Below, one piece after another: positions 23,741 through 35,259 of a DNA stretch of 64,000 nt (positions are counted from its first letter, which is position 1; the number at the start of each line of letters is the position of its first letter). The notes below the pieces were generated by a model, which did no database searches, had not been told where the DNA came from, and was given only the letters and a program-made list of their open reading frames with translations. The stretch comes from Dioscorea cayenensis subsp. rotundata (taxonomy: Eukaryota > Streptophyta > Magnoliopsida > Dioscoreales > Dioscoreaceae): contig NC_052487.1 in the NCBI RefSeq assembly GCF_009730915.1, positions 16,794,529 to 16,858,528 of the forward strand. Reading direction: 5' to 3'. The position numbers and the translations under genes were made by a program.

Positions 23741-24185
23741 TACGGGTGTAATCGATCGAGTTCAAACCAAGCAGCAAGTTACTCGAGCTCGTCCTCGGTT
23801 GAAAACTCACTGCTCAATACTCGGCTCGAACTCAATCAAGTTTTGTTTTTGTAATTCGAGCTCAACTCGATACAAAATTGAGCCATTCGAGCTCGTTTGA
23901 TTAAGCTTAATAAAAGGCTAACAAACTGGGTTTAATTATAGATATTTTTATACTCGAACTTGAACTCAATTATATGTATACATAATAAACTAATATATAA
24001 TATATAGATACACACAAATACAACTACTCGATTAACTCGCGAGCACTAGAGTCAAGTATTAAGACGCTTGAACTCGGCTCGCTCAACTGCTCGAACTCAA
24101 CTCGACCATAAGTGAGTCGAGTTCGAGTTTTCCCTGAATCAAACTCGAGTAGCTTGTGAATAGTAATGTATCATTTACACCCCTA
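23741..24185. mobile_element. hAT-like MITE
   Basis: The ends are near inverted repeats: TACGGGTGTAA at 23741 and TTTACACCCCTA at 24174-24185. The body is full of CGAGCTCGA/ACTCGA-type motifs typical of the common plant MITE group with a GGGGTGTAAA terminus. The flanks contain ATTTGAT (left) and ACTTGAT (right), a possible imperfect 8-bp target duplication. There is no coding capacity. Confidence 0.65.
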
Positions 24186-24747
24186 CACTTGATGCATGGT
24201 AATGCTATTAACAAATCAAAAATCATTTTTCTCATCAAATAATGGGTATAGAGATCCACAGGTCAATTTAGAATGAAGTCTTAATTCAATAAAAGACACA
24301 CTGAAAGATTTTCATAGATGCCACCTATTTCAGGCCATCAAGTTCATATAAATAAACCTTCACCGTTGAGTCTTCACAAGTAAAATAAATTTGAATAGGG
24401 TTTACATCTTCAAACAGGGTTCAGATTAAAGAAATCATTCAGGCCATTTCACACTAAGAATTTACTCACAACATATTCCTCGTGATAAGGAAAGGGAAAC
24501 AATTTATACATAATTTACTCAACATATTCCTCATAAAGAAAGGGAAGCAATCTCTTGAAGAGTGCTTTCATGTTTAATAATTTGTTTATTTCACTATTTC
24601 ATTACGTTTGATTGGTGAGCTATCGACTAGATAATTTTCCTTCCCATTCTTCTAATAAGAAAATAATAAAAACAATGTTTAATTGACAAGCACATAATTT
24701 TTTCTCTAAATAGACACACCGGTGGTTGTACACATGAGGTTGATTTA
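24186..24747. other. Intergenic, no gene seen
   Basis: Ordinary AT-rich sequence. A short phrase (TTTACTCAACATATTCCTC) occurs twice near 24470 and 24510, about 40 bases apart. Confidence 0.4.
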
Positions 24748-25299
24748 GGGCATGTTTGGATACATAATAAATTTTTCCATAGGAATTTTATTTTGTAGAA
24801 TTTGAAGATGATTTTTGTGGAATTTACTACAGGAAAAATTCCTACTGGAATGGTGTTTGGATATACACAGGAAAATTTTCCTCTGAAAAATAATTTAGAA
24901 AATTTTTCTATGAAAATAATTTTGAAAACTAGCAGTTGGAGTTTTTTAAAAAAACTTGCCGTTAGAGTTTTTTTTTAAAAACACTAGTCGTTGGAGTTTT
25001 TGAAAAACTAGCCGTTAACAATTTCCCTCTATTTAAAACCAACACTCTTTATGCAATATGTAAACTTATCCCTCTTCAGCTCAAATTTTTATGTCTCCAA
25101 GATTTTTGTTTTAATATGGATTTGGATTAACGGAGAAAGATTAATGAAGATAATGACAAATTCATGCTCACCATTTTAGGAAGTCTACTTCTTGTAAGTT
25201 CAGAAAGTAGGCATTGTCATACATCAATATTAATAGGTACTGCATATGAACAAAAAAATTCCTGAAGGTCATGAGGCACGTTGTAAGAGAGAATTTCGT

Positions 25300-26379
25300 A
25301 TTTAGCCTTGCATTTTTGAAGCACATGCTAATTGTTTAAGGGAAAGATCTCTTCTTCGCAACTCGAAAAGAATTACAATCGAGGAACAACTATCAATGTT
25401 TGTGTAGACTCTTGTGCACAAAGCTAGTAATCGTGACGTGTAAGAATGTTTTCAACATTCGGCAGAAACGGTTAGCCGTTATTTTGGTAAAGTACTTAAA
25501 GCTATTACTATTCTTGCTACTACATATATAAAATTGCCACCAACAACTACATCACCGGTTATCCAGAACTGTAAACTTTTATTTTTCCATATTTCAAGGC
25601 TAGAAATCTTTATACTATCTTTTTATTTATTATTTACTTTTTTTTAATTTTCTCTTAACAAATGTTATGGGGTTTTTATTTTAGGATTATATTGGTGCTA
25701 TTAATGGAACACATATCCCAATCACTATTTCTTTGGCCTTGCAAGGTCTTTATAGAAATAGAAAACAAACATTATCCAGAACATTATGGTTGCATGTGAT
25801 TTTAGCCTATGTTTTGTATATGTTCAAGCTGGCTGGGAAGGTTCTGCTTCTGATGCTAGAGTACTTCAGCATTCAATCGACCAAGGCTTCCATGTCCCAC
25901 CCTGTAAATATTACCTAGTGGATGTAGGATATGCAAATACTCCAAATTTTGCTTCATACCAGGTTGTGCGCTATCACTTACAGGAGCAAGGATGGGCAGG
26001 ATGTAAACCAAGCAATTACAAAGAACTATTTAATTTGAAACATGCTTCATTGAAGAATTATATTGAATGTATTATTGGTGTCTTGAAAATGAGATTTTAT
26101 TTACTTAAAGTTGTAACCTTTCATCCAATAGTTTCTCAAACCGATATAGTAGTTGGTGAATGTGCCTTGTATAATTTTATACGGATACACAATGATTCAA
26201 ATGAAATTGAAGAAATTAGTAATGGAGTTGACAAAGTTACTATCCCAAATGGATATAATACATATGAAAATAATGTCAATGTAATGAACTCTGAACGCAT
26301 TGCAGGTGCTCGCAGAAGAGATGAAATAGCAATGCAAATGTGGAATGATTATTGTAACTATCATAGAAATGTAATATAA
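25300..26379 (+). pseudogene. PIF/Harbinger transposase pseudogene
   Basis: The N-terminal helix-turn-helix part appears at 25345-25545 (ITIEEQLSMFV, then ETVSRYFGKVLKAI) with two stops. An AT-rich, intron-like stretch follows, with the catalytic domain from 25683. The first catalytic position reads IGAINGTHIP, with asparagine where the family has aspartate. After a frameshift near 25787 the domain continues unbroken to 26379: GWEGSASDARVL, then LVDVGYANTPNF with the second aspartate, and NYIECIIGVLKMRF with the glutamate. The enzyme would be inactive from the D-to-N change alone. Confidence 0.88.
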
Positions 26380-26644
26380 ATGATGTGAAAGGTTATTATT
26401 GTTGCCTTGTTTTGGGGCTATGATTATTATTTATAAAACTCTCTTTTTGTTATTAAGTAATAGAATATTGGCAAATAATTCAAAAACCCACCTGCAAATA
26501 AACAAGTAGATCTCAAATAAATAAATAGATCTCATAAACATAACGTCTTATATGAAAGATTCAAGTCATTGTGACAATAATAATCATCCTCAAACATAAA
26601 TTGCACGTAACTAAATTTAAAAAACATAGCACATAACATTGTTT

Positions 26645-27330
26645 TTAATTAATTATTTGTCGAAGGCATGACACTTTCCTATCTTCCTTGAGACTCAAGA
26701 AGATTTCATGATTACGCTTATCTTTAAACAATGTTGTAGCTTTAACCAATTCTTCATCTGAATATAAATCACATACCACATTAAATGCCACCATGCATTC
26801 TCCTATGTCTGTACTTCTCCTCTACTTGGTTCATTTTCATAGCATTAATATATAAATCAATCTCAGATTGACGCATATCTATATATTATTCTAAGAATTC
26901 CTCTTGAACATTTTTTTCTCTTTCGATCCTGTTTCCTTCTTTACATATCATCTCCTAACCTTATTCGTCTTTCACTACATGAACTTTGGGGTTGTGAAAT
27001 ATATGGTTGATTACATGGAGGTTCAACTTGTGCCAAATCATGATCCTCTGTCTCTATTTCGGGTGTAGACAATGATTGAATGGGATCATTTGGAGATGGA
27101 GTGTCCATTGGCACATTTGCATAATAATTTATATCATGAGAGCATCTTCCTTCCGCATATCTTCCTGTATGATAAATGCACAAATGATTAGAAAATTTAT
27201 TTGTAAACATTAGTAAACAACACATTCTTTACCCTCATAAATCTCCTGCAATGCTGTGAAATATGGAAAGGGTCTTTGATGCCATCTTCTTGCTTCTTTA
27301 TTTCTTTGCATTTTTTGATGAGCATGTTTT
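26645..27330 (-). pseudogene. Myb/SANT-like protein of the Harbinger element
   Basis: Read on the minus strand. An exon ending near 27235 encodes RRWHQRPFPYFTALQEIYE, the conserved end of the Myb/SANT-like domain in Harbinger-associated proteins. A GT donor follows. The next exon (about 27167 down to 26945) continues with GRYAEGRCSHDINYY and an acidic, proline-rich linker. The C-terminal helical part is recognisable at 26810-26645 (YSDEELVKATTLFKDKRN) and ends with TAA at 26645-26647. A stop and frame changes lie between. The N-terminal half is probably in the duplicated segment to the right, but I cannot assign it. Confidence 0.6.
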
Positions 27331-27356
27331 AAAAAAATTATTGCATAAAGTTTGCT

Positions 27357-27882
27357 GGTTATGTGATAAATATATATACCTCAAGTATTGGTGCCCAAAC
27401 TTCATTAATGGTTGATACCTTTTTTCATAATCCCATCCAAGCTCATGTAGTATTTCTTTTCATCCTGCTGCATGAAGAGTCATAACTTTTTCTTTTTCGC
27501 CAAATATCTTCGAGAATTGGCATGCTCCTTTCATCTTCTATAACCAACTCCGGTTTCTAAAAATAACAATATTAAGAACGAATGGAGAATGCGATGACCA
27601 CTGCTAAATCACTTCTTTAATGGTTATGTGATAAATATATATACCTCAAGTATTGGTGCCCAAACTTCATTAATGGTTGATACCTTTTTTCATAATCCCA
27701 TCCAAGCTCATGTAGTATTTCTTTTTCATCTCTGCTGCATGAAGAGTCATAACTTTTTCTTTTCGCCAAATATCTTCGAGAATTGGCATGCCCTTTCATC
27801 TTCTATAACCAACTCCGGTTTCTAAAAATAACAATATTAAGAACGAATGGAGAATGCGATGACCACTGCTAAATCACTTCTT
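27357..27882. repeat. Tandem duplication of about 263 bp
   Basis: Copy one (27357-27621) and copy two (27622-27882) both run from GGTTATGTGATAAATATATA to AAATCACTTCTT. They differ only by a few single-base indels, for example CATCCTGCTG versus CATCTCTGCTG. The similarity is high enough for a recent duplication or an assembly artefact. The minus strand of copy two is open for 60 codons. Confidence 0.92.
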
Positions 27883-29067
27883 GATATCTCAAAGATCAAT
27901 CAATTCACTGGAATGTTTTTCAAACGCTAGTAACAAAAGGTGTACTCTGTACTCAACATATTTAACTTTGTACATATATTGATTGAAGCAAAACCAGAGA
28001 CAACTTCTGAAGACTATGCCAAAACCTTACCGATCTGGGAGAAAGATAACAAAATCTGTTGTCATACCATACTCAGTACACTCTCAAATAAACTGTATGA
28101 CATATACATCAATTTCAAAACTGCGAAAGAAATCTAGGATTTATTGCATAAGAAGTACATAGTTGAAGATGTTATAAATCAAAAATATGTAATAAGAACT
28201 TTTTCTGATTTTCAAATGATTGAAGATAAGGATGTGTCCTCACAAATTCATGATTATCATGTTCTAGTCAATGATCTCAAAAATGAAGAAATCATCTTAC
28301 CTGACGTTGTCATTGCTGGCTTCCTCATAGAACATCTACTTGAATCTTGGAAACACTACAAAACAACTTAAAGCTTAAAAGAAAACTTATGCCTCTTGAA
28401 GATATCATTGTACACATTCGAATTAAAGAGAAGAACCGCCAAAAGGATAATGCAATTAAAGCCAAAGAATTTTTATCCAAAGCGAATCTTATTGAAGGAG
28501 GATCAAACAAAATTCAGAATTTCAACGAACATCCCTAGAACTTCAAAAGAACCAGAAATAAATTCAAAAGCTCTACACAAAGATTCAAGGGACGTAAGAA
28601 GGAAGGCTTCAAATCTAATTAGAATTTTAAAACTACTTTCAAAAGGAATGGTTCATGTTATGTTTATGGTAAATCAAGGGCATTATGCATCTCAATGTCA
28701 CTACAAGAAAGAACCAAAGGAGACAAATCCTAAAGTCAACATAACTGAAAGAGACAATGATGAAGTCATAGCTACTATTGTCTCTCAAGTACTTATGGTG
28801 TCAGATGCAAAAGAGTGGATAGTAGATTTATGAGCCACGAGGTATATTTCTGCAGATAGGAATGCTTTCAAATCTTATATTCCTTTTGCCAAAGGTGAGG
28901 AACAAGTATACATGTGAGATTCATCGCCTTCTTCGGTTCTTGGAAAAGGAAAGATACTTCTAAAACTTACATAAAAAAAAACTTTAATTATGAATAATGT
29001 GTTGCATGCCCCTGATCTCCGTGTTAATCTAGTATCTGTCTTACTGCTTCAAAAGGCTGGCATAAAA
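27883..29067 (+). pseudogene. Ty1/copia gag and protease fragment
   Basis: The gag helices run from 27890 to about 28500: INQFTGMFFKR, LEIWEKD-like sequence at 28035-28055, LHKKYIVEDVINQKYVIRTF after a stop at 28135, then LKRKLMPLEDIIVHIR. A damaged zinc knuckle follows at 28655-28700; its second cysteine reads tyrosine and the frame shifts inside it. The protease region (28800-29060) shows EWIVDL with a stop, and the later block VLHAPDLRVNLVSV. The fragment ends exactly where CACTA element 1 begins. Integrase and reverse transcriptase are absent from the window. Confidence 0.85.
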
Positions 29068-29640
29068 CACTACAAGAAAATTGACCTCTTGCAATGACCC
29101 ATTGCCGTCACAAAATATTAATTGCCGTCACAAAAGGTCTCGATGGCATTTCACCATCACACGCCATCGTATCTGCTTCCATCACAAAAGATACCTTTTA
29201 CAAAGCACCGTCGCAAATGATACTTATTGCGACAGGTAAAGGCTCGCAAAAAATAAGATGTTTCATAGAAAAAACATTGATAATGTGATGAACATAGCGG
29301 CGACTTGTTTTTTTGCATCAATATTGGGCCGTCGCAAAAGCATATTATGTGCAACCAAATGTGGTGGTCTCAAATGACTATTATTTGCAACGATGATATT
29401 AGCATCGCAAAAGGTTGTATGTGCTACCAAATGATGGCCGTCGCAAACATTTAACATTTTTGATGATTTGATTGTCCCTCACAAATGGGTATTATTTGCG
29501 ACTCGATTGTGACCGTTGCAAATGGGTATTATTTGCTACTCGATTGTAACCGTTGTCAAATGGGTATTATTTCCGACAAATTATGGGCCGTCACAAAAGA
29601 GTATTTTCTTGCAAGTATAATTTGCAACCAAATTATGTCT
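29068..29640. repeat. Terminal and subterminal repeats of CACTA 1
   Basis: After the CACTA end, short units with GCCGTCACAAAA or its variant GCCGTCGCAAA, and ATTATTTGCGAC, recur about every 35-60 bases in both orientations. Repeats of this kind bind the element's TNPA-like protein in En/Spm. Confidence 0.8.
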
Positions 29641-29913
29641 GTCCAAATACTTTTTTGAAAAATTCAGCAACATTTACCCTGTTTTTTTATGCGCCTGTAT
29701 TACAATAGAATCTGAATTTTATAAGATAAACATACACAACATCAACTCCATTGCTATTGAACATTTACTCAATTGAAAACACAATTTCAATGATAGGCCA
29801 GAATCTAAGAAATTAAAGTGTTATGAAAATCTAAAAATTAAACATTGAATCAGTAAGAATTTAAGATATTGATTCAAATGCAAACTAAACATGTTCAAAA
29901 AAAGTAAAAATTT

Positions 29914-31901
29914 TCAATCATCATCATCTTCTTCACCATCATTGCCATCACCATCGTCATCGTCTTCATTACCATCTTCATTATTATCGCCATCGTCATC
30001 ATAAGGATCACCACTTCTTTCGCAATCTTCCTCGAAGCTATTATCATTGTTGTCATTTTCATTGATATTTCCAGATTCCTTTGTTATTTTTTCATGATAA
30101 TTAATACTCAAATTTCTAAGTCCATTAGCACCATCCCTTCAAAATAAAATAAGATAACATAAACAAAATAATCAATAGAAAAAATACATAAGTCCTAGTA
30201 CAATGTTATAATAAATCAAATACGCATGCCATAAAAATATAAATTACATTAACTATAATTTGAACATGATATAACCATATGTCGAAGAACATCAAATAAT
30301 ATTAGTTATACCTGAGTAGCTATTGGTACATTAGGTAAGCCCAAGCTTTGCAATATTGTTTGAACCATGACAGGTACTTGTTGCTGCAATTCATTAATAA
30401 TGGATTCCATTTTCTTGAAAACGCCCCTCCATTTCTCTTCTTTCCTTTTTTGATTTTCTTCACATTTTTTGTCGTAGGTTTGAGAGGAACTGATACCATA
30501 AACATCTTTTCCTTTTACACCTGTACCCAATCCAAGCACACGACCATGACTAAGTTCTCCTGTAACATTGCGATAGATTTCCCATTCATTGATCAATGAG
30601 CCCTCAGATGTTGTAGTTGACCTAATATTCTCCATTTGATCTTGACAATGAAAAATAATTATAAATATTCAGTTTAATAGTTCCAAGGTTAAACAATAAT
30701 ATAAAACAGAGTTATTCAAATAAGTCTTTTGCGTTCTCAGTAGGCCAAGTCTCTCCATCTTTTTTTGTATGTAATTTTTTAAAACAATCAATTGGGCCTA
30801 GTTCTGAACCGGTCTCTTTAACCTATAATCATTCAAAAAGATATTAATTAGAAAGTAAATAAAGATATGTATTCATAAAAATAAAGAAATATTTAAAAAT
30901 AAAATGCATAATCACCATATCACTCATATGTTTAGCCATCGCAACTCTGCCAGTAGTGTGGATTATTTGTGATTCTGATCGATTAACTTTGTTTTTGTCA
31001 CTTTTGTTTTGTACACATACTAGTAATATAAGATACTTCATTATTTTTAGTAACAAAAACAAAACTCAAAAGTTTGTAGATATCAAACCTGCCAATTATC
31101 TCCCATCCTCTTATCTACCATTTCTTTCCACACATTAATAGAAATGAAAGAAGGTGGGTTCTTGTAGTGATCTTCTCTTGTTTGGTACATTTTAAAAATT
31201 GGTTTCCTTATACGCAACATCCAAACAGCATATCGATATCACACAGAATTTTCAAATGCTTGTTTCACTTCTTCTTCTTCTTCAGTTTGTCTATGTGAGA
31301 AACCTACAACCAAATATCAAGCAAAAAGTGTGTCAACTCTGATTTTGGATATTCAGAATAAGATATCCATGATCTATTAATTTTTTGGTGGAAAAGTAGA
31401 TGATCTCACTAATAGCTTTTGGTGTTACAATCCTGCATATCCATTATGAAATGAATACTATTAGTTATGATGTTTAAATTGTAATAAAAATATATGAAAA
31501 ATTTTCTAAAAGCATATTTCTCAAACCCTAGAATCATGGTTCACGTTTGCCAAAAAATTAATTAACAAACCTCAATTCCATCTCCTGATTTGGCACCTTT
31601 AGCTTTTCCTCTGATATGTTGTTCCCCAATAGCATGATCTATGAATTTGAAAATATTTATAGCATATAATACATAATGCATACATGCATACATATTAAAA
31701 ATTTATTTTAGTACCCTTTTTGTGTCTTTTGGTTGCTGGAGCTGAAGAACATACTTCATTGGTTGACGGATTTGATGATGATGCTTCTGAATGATTGGAA
31801 TTAGTTTCTACATTTTATTCTTCTATTTGATATAATATTTGGTTATCTTGCAATGTTGATGTTGCCTCATTTCTAACTCGAGCTTTTCCTTTCTTTGCCA
31901 T
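29914..31901 (-). pseudogene. TNPA-like transposition protein (plant transposase Ptta/En/Spm type)
   Basis: The proposed start is the ATG at 31899-31901 (MAKKGKARVRNEATS). An in-frame stop follows within about 30 codons. Recognisable exon pieces on the minus strand include GEQHIRGKAKGAKSGDG (31570-31625), SINVWKEMVDKRMGDNWQ (31085-31145), the conserved TGRVAMAKHMSDM (30915-30955) and an exon at 30635-30306 with LSHGRVLGLGTGVKGKDVYG and a coiled coil (MESIINELQQQVPVM). A donor after ACTCAG joins it to the last exon (about 30136-29914), which ends in a run of aspartate and glutamate. These proteins bind the subterminal repeats. Stops make this copy doubtful. Confidence 0.75.
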
Positions 31902-32139
31902 GGTTAAATATCATTTTTTGAAATCTTCAATGTGATGATTACCAACTATATAAAAAAAAAGAAAAAGATGAATATTAACATGCAATCAATAGATTAAATA
32001 GCATATGTGAAAATTAAGAAATCATTGAAGCGTCATAAATAGATGTCTACTAAAATTATTCACATAAAAAAACATTGAAACTCACTAAATGGTACAATAA
32101 TAAAAAAATCAAAACATTTGGAACTGATAGAAGCTTCAA

Positions 32140-33176
32140 TTAGTCTATTATCATACCTTCAACTCCATGTTTATTCCAATCTATATCTTCAAAATCATGT
32201 TGATGTTGTAATCCATTTATATCATGAACTATATAGTCTTCTTGGTATGGTTCATCTTCATTTTCTGGCATTTCATAAAGATTTCTTGGCTTTGTCTCGA
32301 TTACTGTAGCCCATGTAGGATCTTTCAAGCATTTAATATAATAAACTTAAGTGACTTGAGATGCTAGAACAAATGGTTCATTCGTATGTAGTTTTCATTT
32401 CATGTTAACACTAACAATTCCATGATGATCTTTTTTATAACCAACACCCTCCCGAAGAGTATCGTACCGAGCACATCTAAATAGTGCAATTTTATTCCCT
32501 TCAGTATAACGAAGTTCAATTATGTCCAATATAACTCCGTAATATAACATCTCTCCATTATTTCCTTCCCCTTTAATTACAACTCCACTATTTTGGATTT
32601 TTTTATTTGCATCACGATCTCTTGTGTGGAACCTAAATCCATTGATATAGTAGCCTAGATAACAATTTACTCGTTGTTCAGGGCCCCTTGCCAAAGAAAG
32701 CATATTTATGTCCTTTCCTTCAACATTTTCATTATATGCATCAATTATCTGCATAATATACAAAAATCCAAACTCTCATATTAATTTTTAGTATAATCAA
32801 TTAGTAAACAATATATTACAATGAAATAATTAACTTACTCTTTTTTCAAACCAAGAAGGGAATTCACATTTGTGAATCTCATCAATATTCCTAACTCTAG
32901 TTTTAGATAGGATGCTCTTATGTTCACTATAAAAATCAGGGAGAGACTTTAACAATAATTTGACTAATATCTTAGTACTATAATTAATTATTCAAATGAG
33001 TACTTTTACCTAATAAATGATTCAGCATCTTCACAATTTTGAAGGATGTAAATAATAGCCGCATTTTAAAAGTCATTACTCAACTCTTGCATATTCAATT
33101 TCCCATAAGGTTGTCCAAGTCCACAGAAAATTGACAAAGATGATACTCGTCTTGAATCTCCATCATAATTCTTTCT
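32140..33176 (-). pseudogene. C-terminal part of TNP2-type CACTA transposase
   Basis: Beside the gap (33176-33060), minus-strand sequence encodes LSIFCGLGQPYGKLN and continues toward the linker that usually precedes the DUF4216 domain. That domain is clear at 32763-32395: CYLGYYINGFRFHTRDRDA, QNSGVVIKGEG, and YYGVILDIIELRYTEGNK. The terminal segment (32328-32140) reads DPTWATVIETKPRNLYEMPE. The DDE catalytic domain should lie inside the N gap. At least one stop (near 33070) is visible, so activity cannot be judged. Confidence 0.85.
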
Positions 33177-34176
33177 NNNNNNNNNNNNNNNNNNNNNNNN
33201 NNNNNNNNNNNNNNNNNNNNNNNNNNNNNNNNNNNNNNNNNNNNNNNNNNNNNNNNNNNNNNNNNNNNNNNNNNNNNNNNNNNNNNNNNNNNNNNNNNNN
33301 NNNNNNNNNNNNNNNNNNNNNNNNNNNNNNNNNNNNNNNNNNNNNNNNNNNNNNNNNNNNNNNNNNNNNNNNNNNNNNNNNNNNNNNNNNNNNNNNNNNN
33401 NNNNNNNNNNNNNNNNNNNNNNNNNNNNNNNNNNNNNNNNNNNNNNNNNNNNNNNNNNNNNNNNNNNNNNNNNNNNNNNNNNNNNNNNNNNNNNNNNNNN
33501 NNNNNNNNNNNNNNNNNNNNNNNNNNNNNNNNNNNNNNNNNNNNNNNNNNNNNNNNNNNNNNNNNNNNNNNNNNNNNNNNNNNNNNNNNNNNNNNNNNNN
33601 NNNNNNNNNNNNNNNNNNNNNNNNNNNNNNNNNNNNNNNNNNNNNNNNNNNNNNNNNNNNNNNNNNNNNNNNNNNNNNNNNNNNNNNNNNNNNNNNNNNN
33701 NNNNNNNNNNNNNNNNNNNNNNNNNNNNNNNNNNNNNNNNNNNNNNNNNNNNNNNNNNNNNNNNNNNNNNNNNNNNNNNNNNNNNNNNNNNNNNNNNNNN
33801 NNNNNNNNNNNNNNNNNNNNNNNNNNNNNNNNNNNNNNNNNNNNNNNNNNNNNNNNNNNNNNNNNNNNNNNNNNNNNNNNNNNNNNNNNNNNNNNNNNNN
33901 NNNNNNNNNNNNNNNNNNNNNNNNNNNNNNNNNNNNNNNNNNNNNNNNNNNNNNNNNNNNNNNNNNNNNNNNNNNNNNNNNNNNNNNNNNNNNNNNNNNN
34001 NNNNNNNNNNNNNNNNNNNNNNNNNNNNNNNNNNNNNNNNNNNNNNNNNNNNNNNNNNNNNNNNNNNNNNNNNNNNNNNNNNNNNNNNNNNNNNNNNNNN
34101 NNNNNNNNNNNNNNNNNNNNNNNNNNNNNNNNNNNNNNNNNNNNNNNNNNNNNNNNNNNNNNNNNNNNNNNNNNNN
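33177..34176. other. Assembly gap, exactly 1000 N
   Basis: The round length marks a placeholder, so the true distance between the flanks is unknown. An apparent open reading frame across it is meaningless. Confidence 1.
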
Positions 34177-35259
34177 TTAATTAACTTAATTCAAATTTCA
34201 AAACGATGTGTTTTTTTTATTTATGAATTTATTTTATAATAAAATTTTAGTTTCCTTAACTTTTAAAAATTATGTTTTTTTAATTAATATAGCATAAATA
34301 TTCATAATATAAATTAATTTAATTAAATATTAATTAATATTAAATTTTTGAAACCGAATTAAGTTAATTAAATCAACTTTAAATAAGGCCTACATTTTAC
34401 ACTATTTTATTTTATAAAATTATCAATAATATCATGATTTAACTCATCTATATCAAACTATCATTATATATAAATCATAATAATTTCTATATGATATTAA
34501 AAACATTAAATTTGTCAAGTTACTATTATAGGTATCTATAAATTATAAAAAAAATTATACTTTCACTTATTAATTTTAAAATTTTAGTATTTATAGTACA
34601 TATTATATATTTATATTTAATTAAATTATATTATAATATATATATATATATATTATGAGCTCACCTTACCCGGCCTTTTAATTGGATTGACCATTAGAGA
34701 ATTTTATGGATCACAATCAAATTTAATTTTTTTTTCTGATTTCAACGAATTGTGGGTTATGAATTTCCATTAGTAAACCTCTAATGTTAATTGCATCCGA
34801 TATTGTCACAGAAAGCTTCCGATTAAGAATAAAAGTAATGTGTACATAGGATCAAGGGACGAATAATTAAATTATTCATTTAATAAAATATGAATTCATC
34901 GACTTTTCATAGAGAGTACATAGGATTTGAATTTGATCAACTGACGCAACGAGTCATTGTAGCATTTCATCTCCTTCCGACTATTTCGCCAAAACGACTT
35001 TGTTGACTCTTGATCTTCGTCAAACTTTTGCATCTTGAACATGATTTAGAAACTTGTAACTTATGGGTCTTAGATATTGCAAGAATAAGGCTTGGACTTG
35101 ATTTGGAAACTCTGATTTGACCTTTCATAAACTTCAGCTTTTAGGCTCATTGTTGATTCATTTGAAACTTGGACATTTGATTTTGCATCTTAAATTTAAT
35201 TTGGATTTAAGCGGATTCCATGGTGTTGAGTTGAATCAAAGCAACCTATATTTCTAACT
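34177..35259. other. AT-rich sequence after the gap, no gene seen
   Basis: 34177-34660 is very AT-rich with TTAATTAA-type phrases and a short TA run near 34640. From 34660 the base composition becomes ordinary and leads into the tandem repeat field. I found no CACTA terminus here. Confidence 0.6.

Larger units (their letters stand above)
24748..27882 (+). mobile_element. PIF/Harbinger transposon, right end missing
   Basis: The left end reads GGGCATGTTTGGATAC after a TTA (24745-24747), as expected for Harbinger elements, which target TTA. Inside are two convergent genes: a DDE transposase on the + strand and a Myb/SANT-like protein on the minus strand. Both are needed for transposition in this superfamily. 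The matching right terminus is not present. The element ends in a tandem duplication and then copia sequence. Confidence 0.82.
29068..33176 (-). mobile_element. CACTA (En/Spm) transposon 1, running into the assembly gap
   Basis: The left terminus is CACTACAAGAAAATT at 29068, preceded by AAA. Subterminal repeats follow, then two genes on the minus strand: a TNPA-type gene near the terminus and the end of a TNP2-type transposase beside the gap. This order is normal for an autonomous CACTA element whose promoter end lies to the right. I found no matching CTTGTAGTG end after the gap, so its right boundary is unknown. It split a copia remnant. Confidence 0.9.

Noticed and set aside
31155..31170. 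GGGTTCTTGTAGTG, like the right end of a CACTA element
   Set aside because: It lies in the TNPA-like coding sequence of CACTA 1 (encoding EDHYKNPP on the minus strand), and no subterminal repeats surround it.
33131..34180. A 349-codon open reading frame on the + strand
   Set aside because: It is almost entirely N; only about 14 codons are real sequence.
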